From contig JAGVXW010000026.1 in assembly GCA_018303575.1 (NCBI GenBank), positions 1 to 32,542 of the forward strand: a stretch of DNA of 32,542 bases, in the 5' to 3' direction. This DNA comes from Candidatus Woesearchaeota archaeon (GTDB lineage Archaea > Nanobdellota > Nanobdellia > Woesearchaeales > WJIZ01). The position numbers and the translations under genes were made by a program. This document shows, in pieces, positions 6,531 to 12,197 of this stretch (position 1 is the first letter of the stretch; the number at the start of each line of letters is the position of its first letter). The notes beneath the pieces were generated by a model. The model was given only the letters and a program-made list of their open reading frames with translations, ran no database searches and was not told the origin of the DNA.

Positions 6531-6688
6531 GCGGGGAGCAGGATTCGAACCTGCGAAGGCACTAAGCCAATAGATGGCTCACGGAGTGCGTCTTCGGCTC
6601 TCGCCTCGGCACTCAACGGCTTGAGTTTGGATGTTTAGGGCCTTCAGGCACCAAACGCTATCCCGTTTGGCCGCTCCGGAATCCCCGC
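6531..6688 (-). tRNA. tRNA-Leu (anticodon CAA) with two introns
   Basis: The first 31 bases (6688-6658) give acceptor GCGGGGA, a D-arm (CCG/CGG) and ATAG. The last 45 bases (6575-6531) give TCTAT, a variable arm (GGC/GCC), the T-arm and TCCCCGC. The anticodon stem closes only if two introns are removed. Intron 1 (6657-6627, 31 bases) lies between tRNA positions 30 and 31. Intron 2 (6619-6576, 44 bases) lies at the canonical 37/38 site. Splicing gives stem ATAGA/TCTAT and loop CTCAAGA, anticodon CAA, in an 83-base class II tRNA. Each intron shows a four-base-pair helix between two three-base bulges (AGC and AAA; AGC and CCA). A TATA-like box lies at 6713-6722. Confidence 0.9.
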
Positions 6689-6712
6689 ATAGCAGGACTG
6701 AAATGAGAAACG

Positions 6713-6722
6713 GTTTTTAAAG
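6713..6722 (-). promoter_or_regulatory. TATA-like box for tRNA-Leu(CAA)
   Basis: The minus strand reads CTTTAAAAAC about 29 bases before the mature 5' end at 6688. Confidence 0.55.
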
Positions 6723-6728
6723 TTATAG

Positions 6729-6810
6729 CAAATCGTAAAATCTTGATGATCATTTGATACGATTTGTTATTTAGCGAATCTCGAGAATTGTTATAGCTTA
6801 TGAGATTCGC
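6729..6810. repeat. Two adjacent inverted repeats downstream of coiled-coil operon
   Basis: CAAATCGTA (6729-6737) pairs with TACGATTTG (6758-6766), and GCGAATCTC (6774-6782) pairs with GAGATTCGC (6802-6810). Both stems are nine perfect base pairs, and they directly follow the stop of the coiled-coil operon at 6813. They could be 3'-end stabilisers or terminators of that operon. Confidence 0.6.
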
Positions 6811-6812
6811 TC

Positions 6813-7178
6813 TTACTTGAGCTTCGCCAGCTTCGCCTCGATGTCCTGGAGGCCCTGCTCGATCTTGGCGAAGTCCGTGATCGGCTTCTTCGCCTTGGCT
6901 TCGGGCGCCTGCTGCTTGGGCACCATCTCTTCCTCGAGCGTGACATCCGGGATAGAGGAACGGATGGAATTGATGTGCCGCGTGATCTCGGCGATCTGCT
7001 TGCGCAATCGCGACTTCAATGCCCCTTTCTGCCGCCGGATATTCTTCAGCTGGCTGAAGATGCGCATGCTCTCGAGCAGGTCGCGCCTGCACTCAAGCAC
7101 AGGCACCTGCACATGCGAAGGGTCGGGGATGGAGACGAAGAAATCGTCCCGCGGCGGCCGGAGGTTGACGGCTTTCAT
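6813..7178 (-). CDS. Coiled-coil hypothetical protein, third gene of operon
   Basis: This 121-residue protein is unrecognised. Residues 23-77 are strongly helical and charged (ESMRIFSQLKNIRRQKGALK, then a QIAEITRHINSI segment), predicted as a coiled coil. A low-complexity linker follows (KQQAPEAKAKKP). The C-terminus has FAKIEQGLQDIEAKLAKLK, nearly the same as the C-terminal motif of the operon's first gene (FAKLHKGLQDVEAKLADLEK). The start overlaps the stop of the middle gene (ATGA). The shared tail suggests a common partner or joint assembly; that is inferred. Confidence 0.75.
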   Translation of the reverse strand: MKAVNLRPPRDDFFVSIPDPSHVQVPVLECRRDLLESMRIFSQLKNIRRQKGALKSRLRKQIAEITRHINSIRSSIPDVTLEEEMVPKQQAPEAKAKKPITDFAKIEQGLQDIEAKLAKLK

Positions 7179-7399
7179 ACGCGCTCCGGCGCATGCAGGC
7201 TTTCGAGAATCTGCTCCATGCGCTGGCTAATGGCCTCGCAGCGCTGATCCCACTCGTGCATCTTCGCGGCTTCATCAAGCGAAAGGGAATCGAGATGGGC
7301 CATCGTATCGCGGGCTTCCTCCACTCGCATCCTGAGAACGTCGATCAGGCCCTGCAGCTCGCCGGGCTGGTGGATCTTCACGAAGACAGGCATGGCCAT
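7175..7399 (-). CDS. Small coiled-coil hypothetical protein, second gene of operon
   Basis: This 74-residue protein is almost entirely helical, with two heptad-like stretches (ELQGLIDVLRMRVEEARDTM and EWDQRCEAISQRMEQILESL). I place the start at the ATG at 7399 (MAMPVFVK), two bases after the stop of the first gene. The longer form starting at 7423 would lie inside that gene. Function is unknown. The tight spacing on both sides shows that the three genes are translated together. Confidence 0.75.
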   Translation of the reverse strand: MAMPVFVKIHQPGELQGLIDVLRMRVEEARDTMAHLDSLSLDEAAKMHEWDQRCEAISQRMEQILESLHAPERV

Positions 7400-7401
7400 G
7401 G

Positions 7402-8028
7402 TTATTCCTGCACGAAGAGGCACTTCTCGAGATCCGCGAGCTTGGCCTCGACATCCTGGAGGCCCTTGTGCAGCTTGGCGAAGGTCTTCTCCTCGTCATC
7501 GATGTCAGAGACGAGCTCCTTGATCTCCTCGTCGGATTCCCTGAGCCCCTTCTTGATCATGTTCAATTCTTTTATGACGTCCCTATATTTTCCAATCTCC
7601 ACGAACAAGGGCTTGGAGGACATCATCCTCGGCAGGGGAGCGGGCGCCGGCATCTGAGGCGGAGTCCACTGCTGAGCGGGAGGAGTCCAGGGCTGTGAAG
7701 GCGGGGCCCAGCTTTCCTGCTTGGGCTCGAACATCTCCGCGAATGACTTGCGCGACAGCTCCTGCTTGGGTGGTTCCAAAGGCGGCAAATCAAGTGGAGG
7801 CAACTCTGGAGGAGAAGATTGCATGTCTTCGAAATGAGTGTCCATCCCGGAGTCCATAGGCGGAAACTGGTCAGACGTCTTTTCGAACTGGGTGCTCATG
7901 GGCGGATACGTGTCCTCCGCTCCCGGGCCTGGCTTCAGCGGGGACATGCCCTCCAAAGGCGGTGGCGGTGGAATGTCAAGCATCTCGTCCTGCTGCTGTT
8001 TTTTCTTGCCGAATCCGAAGAGTCCCAT
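7402..8028 (-). CDS. Proline-rich coiled-coil hypothetical protein, first gene of operon
   Basis: This 208-residue protein begins MGLFGFGKKKQQQDEM, a glycine/phenylalanine and lysine head. A long proline- and glutamine-rich disordered region follows (about 18-130, with PPPPPLEGMSP, PPLDLPPLEPP and QPWTPPAQQW). A helical region at about 140-205 ends with the FAKLHKGLQDVEAKLADLEK motif. There is no membrane segment. The TATA-like AAAAGTTTAAG at about 8068-8078 and a G-rich stretch before the ATG serve as promoter and leader. I do not recognise a characterised family. The layout (short head, disordered middle, helical tail) is that of a scaffold or adaptor. Confidence 0.78.
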   Translation of the reverse strand: MGLFGFGKKKQQQDEMLDIPPPPPLEGMSPLKPGPGAEDTYPPMSTQFEKTSDQFPPMDSGMDTHFEDMQSSPPELPPLDLPPLEPPKQELSRKSFAEMFEPKQESWAPPSQPWTPPAQQWTPPQMPAPAPLPRMMSSKPLFVEIGKYRDVIKELNMIKKGLRESDEEIKELVSDIDDEEKTFAKLHKGLQDVEAKLADLEKCLFVQE

Positions 8029-8223
8029 AGTCTGCCCCCTTTTGCCTTCCTGCTCTGCTGAAGCTACTTAAACTTTTATGAGCATTCCTGAATAGTGAAT
8101 TTATGAAGCGCATATTTTCCGCCTTTCGCCGCCTTTCCGCCTCTTTTTTCCGGATTTGTTCGCTGTTTTCCGGAAACTTTCCGGATTTTTCGGGCTCACT
8201 GATAAGAAGAAGCATAGCATGGG

Positions 8224-9894
8224 ATGGGCATGCGATGGATGCTGATGTTCCTGCTGCTGGTGCCATGCGTTCAGGGAGCTGTGATCAGCGAGATCATGTA
8301 CAACCCGGCCGGCAACGAGTTCGATTTCGAATATTTTGAGCTCTATGGCCGGGGAAACATTGGAAACTGGAGCATTGAAGGCGCTGAGATCACTTTTCCG
8401 CCGAACACGACGATTGACGGCTACCTGATTGTCGCCAGAACTCCCTCTTCTCCCGGGGAGGACAATGATTTCTTTGACAGGTACGGCATCAACACGAGTT
8501 ATGCGTTCAAGGGAAGCCTGTCGAATCAAGGAGAGACGCTCATTCTCCGCGACGAGAAAGGCGGCATCCAGGACATTGTTGTTTATGGCGATTGGGCTCC
8601 TGAGAACGCATCATTGGAGCGCGGGGAATTGCAAGGATATGGAGTGGGAGCTGAGGCCTGGGAGGCTTCCCTTCCGGGAGGGAGTCCGGGAAGGGCGCTG
8701 AGAAACTCAACGTGCGACTGGGCGTTAGAACTGGTGATGGCGGAACGGGCGGGGGCTAATTTATCCTGGCAGTGGAGGGCAGTCAATCTCAAGAGCGGAA
8801 TGGCGGAGCTTTCTCTCCTGCATGGCATTATCGGCATCGACGGGGCTGAAGTGAGGACCTATTCTTCCCTGGAAGAAGAAGCGTCCGCGAGATTCACATC
8901 TTCCGCCTATTCCCCTTCCCTTGAATCTGGCGGATATTATCTTTGGGCGAACCTGAGCGTGGCATGCGATGAGAACTTGGCGGATAACGCGGTTTCCGAG
9001 CTTATTTTTATCCCCGAGCCACCGGAAGATCCTGAAAGCGACCTCAGCATCGTCTCGGCTCCGGAGCGCATCGTGAATTCGGGAAGCGTCATCATCGAGG
9101 CGGATCGCGGAAACAGTTCGGATGACACCCTCAAAGCGTGGATCGAATCTGACGGCAAGAAAATCACTACAGAAGCAAGGCTGTGGCTGGCTCCGTTCTC
9201 TCATGGAAAAGTGACGATTCCCCTGACGCCGAAGGACTGCGTCGAAGGAGGGGGCGAAATCATTGCCGAGGGTTTCGGGCTGCGAGAAACACGGGCTGTG
9301 ACGCTGGACTGCAAAAAGACGAGCGCTGCGAAATCAGAAGAGCCTTCTGAACAAAAGAGTCAAGAGACGGAACCTTCTGGCAGCTTCTCCTTCAACGTCA
9401 GCGAAGTGCCTGAAGAAGCGGAGATAGGAAAGCCGTTCACGGTGCGCGTCGATCTCCTGAACGGGGGAAATCCGCTTGAGGTTTCTGTCTCAGCCTTTGT
9501 CTACCGCGGGAGCAAGCATTACAGCGAGGAGAAGAATATCAGCTTCACATTGCAATCGGCCAGGACGCTGTTCTTGCCAATTATTGTAGAAGGCGCAGAA
9601 GCGGGCGCTTACCGGCTGAAGGTGAGACTCTGGAAAGAAGGAAGGAAAACGCCGGACGAGCAGGCCTTTGATCTCGCGCTTCTTGCTCCTGAAAAAAAGA
9701 ATTTGGCTGTTGAAAAGAAAAATGAGAAAGAGAAAATTTCACAGGCCGCTGCCCAAGCGCTTCCCCTTACAGGGGCGGCTCCTGCGGTTGACTCCTACGA
9801 CACGGAAAAGCGCCCGGGGCTGAAGACGGGGCTGATTATTGGCGCTGCGGCCTTGGCTGGATTGGCGCTGCTGTTCAGGAAGGTGAAAATGTAG
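8224..9894 (+). CDS. Secreted lamin-tail-domain protein with C-terminal anchor
   Basis: This 556-residue protein has a signal peptide (MGMRWMLMFLLLVPCVQGA) followed at once by a lamin-tail domain. The domain signature is ISEIMYNPAGNEFDFEYFEL, then IGNWSIEGAEITFPPNTTID, GYLIVARTPSS and LILRDEKGGIQDIVVYGDW. Several beta-rich domains follow; residues from about 400 (NVSEVPEEAEIGKPFTVRVD) look like a CARDB-like adhesion domain. The C-terminus has a membrane helix (about 534-551, GLIIGAAALAGLALLF) and a basic end, so the protein is displayed on the cell surface. There are many potential N-glycosylation sites. It is likely to serve adhesion or cell contact. The ATG at 8230 is an alternative start. 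Confidence 0.85.
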   Translation: MGMRWMLMFLLLVPCVQGAVISEIMYNPAGNEFDFEYFELYGRGNIGNWSIEGAEITFPPNTTIDGYLIVARTPSSPGEDNDFFDRYGINTSYAFKGSLSNQGETLILRDEKGGIQDIVVYGDWAPENASLERGELQGYGVGAEAWEASLPGGSPGRALRNSTCDWALELVMAERAGANLSWQWRAVNLKSGMAELSLLHGIIGIDGAEVRTYSSLEEEASARFTSSAYSPSLESGGYYLWANLSVACDENLADNAVSELIFIPEPPEDPESDLSIVSAPERIVNSGSVIIEADRGNSSDDTLKAWIESDGKKITTEARLWLAPFSHGKVTIPLTPKDCVEGGGEIIAEGFGLRETRAVTLDCKKTSAAKSEEPSEQKSQETEPSGSFSFNVSEVPEEAEIGKPFTVRVDLLNGGNPLEVSVSAFVYRGSKHYSEEKNISFTLQSARTLFLPIIVEGAEAGAYRLKVRLWKEGRKTPDEQAFDLALLAPEKKNLAVEKKNEKEKISQAAAQALPLTGAAPAVDSYDTEKRPGLKTGLIIGAAALAGLALLFRKVKM

Positions 9895-9895
9895 G

Positions 9896-10058
9896 TAAAT
9901 TATATAATGGGCCGGGTCTATCGTCGGCAAGATTGAGGCAGCAGACGGCCATTTTCTGCGAAAATGCCCTACGAGGCACCTCGAAGGGGCCATCCCCCGC
10001 CTCGCCTGCGCAACTAAACCCTGACAACTGCTGGGAATGCTGTCTACCGTTTAGGTGA
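9896..10058 (+). ncRNA. Structured intergenic segment, possible small RNA
   Basis: No reading frame fits here. A TATA-like AATTATATAATGG lies at 9898-9909, distinct from the box used by the gene at 10093. Downstream are stem-forming pieces: CATTTT/AAAATG, GAGGC/GCCTC enclosing GGGG/CCCC, and GCAGCAG/CTGCTG. A transcript of roughly 130 bases is possible. I could not assign it to SRP RNA, 5S rRNA or a guide-RNA class, so this is a weak call. Confidence 0.3.
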
Positions 10059-10060
10059 AA

Positions 10061-10070
10061 ACTATATAAA
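10061..10070 (+). promoter_or_regulatory. TATA-like box for the scpB operon
   Basis: ACTATATAAA lies about 27 bases before the ATG at 10093, consistent with a leaderless operon transcript. Confidence 0.65.
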
Positions 10071-10092
10071 GAGGCGGGGGCTTTGGCGAAGC

Positions 10093-10653
10093 ATGGAAGA
10101 GCCCATCCGCATCCGCGCCATCCTCGAGGTGGTGGGGAAGCCGAAGGAGTTTGTCGAAAGCAAGCTCGCCGAGTACATCGAGCACATCAAGAACGACCAG
10201 AATCTGACTGTCCTGAATGAGCGGGTCGAAAGCGCCGCGGAGAAAGACGGGGTGTGGAGCACCTTCGGCGAGATCGAGCTCATCATCAAGGGGCTGACAA
10301 ACCTTGTCGGGTTCTGCATCGACTATATGCCTTCCTCGGTGGACCTCATCAAGCCGGAGAAGTTCGCTTTCGACGCCAGATATTTCAACCAGTTCGTCAA
10401 TGACATGCTGACGAAGCTCCACAGCATAGATATGCTCGTGAAGCAGGCGAACAGCGAGAACGCCATGCTCAGGAAAAACCTTGGCGCGCTCATCAAGAAT
10501 CATCTGCTCGTGATGCTCCAGTTCGGCATCTCTGATCCGGACAAGCTGTCCAAGAGCACCGGGCTGGCTACGGAAGAAGTGAAGCGCTTCCTGAACGCTT
10601 TGGTCAAGGAGAAGCGCGTAAAGCTCGAGGAAGGATCCTACTCGCTAGCATGA
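10093..10653 (+). CDS. Conserved-looking protein with C-terminal winged-helix-like region
   Basis: This 186-residue soluble protein opens with an alpha/beta segment (RIRAILEVVGKPKEFVESKL). A central part contains TFGEIELIIKGLTNLVGF and CIDYMPSSVDLIKPEKF. A helical stretch with coiled-coil character (about 103-130) follows. The C-terminus resembles a winged helix (ISDPDKLSKSTGLATEEVKR, then FLNALVKEKRVKLEE). Its stop overlaps the start of scpB (ATGA), so the products are probably made together. A diverged ScpA-like kleisin is conceivable because kleisins also end in a winged helix, but no kleisin N-terminal signature is seen. The function is unknown. Confidence 0.8.
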   Translation: MEEPIRIRAILEVVGKPKEFVESKLAEYIEHIKNDQNLTVLNERVESAAEKDGVWSTFGEIELIIKGLTNLVGFCIDYMPSSVDLIKPEKFAFDARYFNQFVNDMLTKLHSIDMLVKQANSENAMLRKNLGALIKNHLLVMLQFGISDPDKLSKSTGLATEEVKRFLNALVKEKRVKLEEGSYSLA

Positions 10654-11558
10654 GAGACCTGAAGAAACAGCTCGAGGCCGTCCTCTTCTCTGTAGCCCGG
10701 TATATCTCGACTGATGAGTTGGCGCAGCTTGTCCGCAAGGATCCGCAGCAGGTGAAGGAGGCTTTGCTGTCCCTGATGGTGGATTTGGAAAACGATCCTG
10801 AGACCAGTCTTATTCTGTTGAATGAAAGCGACCAGTGGAAGCTCACCATCCGGCAAGAATACACGCATCTCGTGAGAGCGGTCGTGACCGAAACCGAGCT
10901 GTCCAAGTCTATTTTGGAGACGCTGGCGGTGATCGCATTCAAGTACCCGATTAAGCAGGCGGATCTCATCAAGATCCGGACGAACAAAGCGTACGATCAT
11001 CTGATGGAGCTGGAGAAGCAAGGATTTATCATTAGACAGCGCTATGGACGGAGCCGGCTGATCAAGCTGACGGACAAGTTCTTCGAATACTTTGATTTGC
11101 CACGGGAGAAGCTGAAAGAAAGGTTCAAGGGCTTCGAATCTCTCGCTAAGACGATCGAGGGCAAGGAGGTAGATTTAGAGAAAGCCCGGGAACAGCAGCA
11201 GGCGATGGCTGAACAGGCGCGCGCGGAAAGCGAGAAGGAGCGGAAAGTGATTGATGGTGAGGTTGATCTCTTTGACAAGGAAGGGAAGCCGCACAAATTG
11301 GATACTTACGAGGAGAAAATAACTGAAATCACGGAGGAAAAGGAGAATCTCGGACAGCTGGAAGTCGTGGATGAGGATTTGGAACCGACAAACGTCCCAT
11401 TAGAAGAGGGGGAGAAAGAACAGGAAACTCCCGCTGAACAGCCGCAAGCTGCGGAGCCGCCTCACCTGAAGAGCATCGACGAGGTGCTCGGCATCCCGAA
11501 GAAAGAAGAGAAGAAAAAAGAGGAGCAAGATGAGAATCCTTCTGGTCCGGTGCAATAA
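10650..11558 (+). CDS. scpB: Segregation and condensation protein B, with acidic tail
   Basis: Residues 1-165 match ScpB, the winged-helix dimer that binds the kleisin of SMC/condensin complexes. The second winged helix is typical (SILETLAVIAFKYPIKQADL, then MELEKQGFIIRQRYGRSRLI and TDKFFEYFDLP). The 302-residue length exceeds the usual 180-200 residues because of a long charged, low-complexity tail (about 175-302), rich in Glu and Lys with a helical segment at about 180-210. Neither ScpA nor SMC is present in this window. The gene is coupled by ATGA to the preceding gene and its 3' end overlaps a zinc-ribbon gene. Confidence 0.9.
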   Translation: MRDLKKQLEAVLFSVARYISTDELAQLVRKDPQQVKEALLSLMVDLENDPETSLILLNESDQWKLTIRQEYTHLVRAVVTETELSKSILETLAVIAFKYPIKQADLIKIRTNKAYDHLMELEKQGFIIRQRYGRSRLIKLTDKFFEYFDLPREKLKERFKGFESLAKTIEGKEVDLEKAREQQQAMAEQARAESEKERKVIDGEVDLFDKEGKPHKLDTYEEKITEITEEKENLGQLEVVDEDLEPTNVPLEEGEKEQETPAEQPQAAEPPHLKSIDEVLGIPKKEEKKKEEQDENPSGPVQ

Positions 11559-11670
11559 GTGCGGAAAGGCGCAGAAGTATCAGGCGAAATCGCTCATTCT
11601 GGGGGATAAAAGAAAAGAGTGCGTCTATTGCGGGAAGAGCTTTTTGGTGAGGGAGAATATTATTCAGTAA
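11530..11670 (+). CDS. Small zinc-ribbon protein
   Basis: This 46-residue frame has two CxxC knuckles (Cys8/Cys11 in CNKCGKA, Cys31/Cys34 in CVYCGKS), the standard four-cysteine zinc ribbon, and is rich in lysine. Its start lies inside the end of scpB (29-base overlap in another frame). The pattern of clean cysteine pairs in a basic protein makes it a real gene, although it is short. It probably binds nucleic acid or protein in the same pathway as its operon partners, which is an inference. Confidence 0.75.
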   Translation: MRILLVRCNKCGKAQKYQAKSLILGDKRKECVYCGKSFLVRENIIQ

Positions 11671-11780
11671 CTCTTTATGATGATCCACTGCTGGAGAATC
11701 CACGTGAGCAGTGCAAAAGTGAAAAAGAGAGCGCAGACATCCTGGACAGGCCTGCTAGAAAGATACCGCTGCCAGTTCAT
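11664..11780 (-). CDS. Tiny membrane protein
   Basis: This 38-residue frame (ATG at 11780) contains one hydrophobic helix (VCALFFTFALLTWILQQWII) flanked by basic residues. It begins four bases after the stop of the upstream small membrane protein on the same strand, which is the main support for it. It runs seven bases into the convergent zinc-ribbon gene. The role is unknown. Confidence 0.5.
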   Translation of the reverse strand: MNWQRYLSSRPVQDVCALFFTFALLTWILQQWIIIKSY

Positions 11781-11784
11781 ACGC

Positions 11785-12000
11785 TCATTCCCCGCGCAAA
11801 ACCGCACGCAGCTTGCTTTCAACAAATGAATCCAAGTTTTTCTCCTTTCGACGCGCAAGGACATATGCCGCAATCAGCGCAACGACCGCGCCGATTCCTA
11901 CTGCAAGAGCAGGAGCAACGATTGCGGTTGTGGCACCGGCAAATGCGCCAAGACCTTCAGTATATTGTCTAACTGTAGATTCTGATTTATGGTTTGCCAT
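11785..12000 (-). CDS. Small Gly/Ala-rich membrane protein
   Basis: This 71-residue protein has a long Gly/Ala/Val hydrophobic region (about 17-48, GAFAGATTAIVAPALAVGIG then AVVALIAAYVLA), enough for one long or two short membrane helices. A charged C-terminus follows (RRKEKNLDSFVESKLRAVLR). A ribosome site GAGGATC precedes the ATG by a few bases. A TATA-like GATTTAAATATCC at 12029-12041 gives a short leader. No family is recognised. It seems to form a two-gene unit with the 38-residue membrane protein. Confidence 0.7.
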   Translation of the reverse strand: MANHKSESTVRQYTEGLGAFAGATTAIVAPALAVGIGAVVALIAAYVLARRKEKNLDSFVESKLRAVLRGE

Positions 12001-12152
12001 TGGGGATCCTCTATGGAAGCTAATTTGTAGGGATATTTAAATCTTTCTATCTGTAATCACTTATGAGTAGTGTATTCTTGGAGGAAGCAGATTTGCGATT
12101 CCTGAAAATTATGGTGTTTTAGGCGCTCTTCGCCTCGTTTTTCACCGAAACC

Positions 12153-12162
12153 CTTATAAATT
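12153..12162 (+). promoter_or_regulatory. TATA-like box for gyrA
   Basis: CTTATAAATT lies about 40 bases before the gyrA ATG, leaving a short leader with GAGAGGAAAAC as ribosome site. Confidence 0.6.
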
Positions 12163-12197
12163 TCCGGGCACTTTTTCCTGCATCGAGAGGAAAACAT

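Noticed and set aside
6738..6812. C/D-box guide RNA suggested by TGATGAT near 6744
   Set aside because: No properly spaced D, C' and D' boxes were found; the inverted repeats explain the region better.
12063..12122. A 19-codon open frame before gyrA
   Set aside because: It is too short, with no family features; it lies in the leader/promoter region and could be chance.
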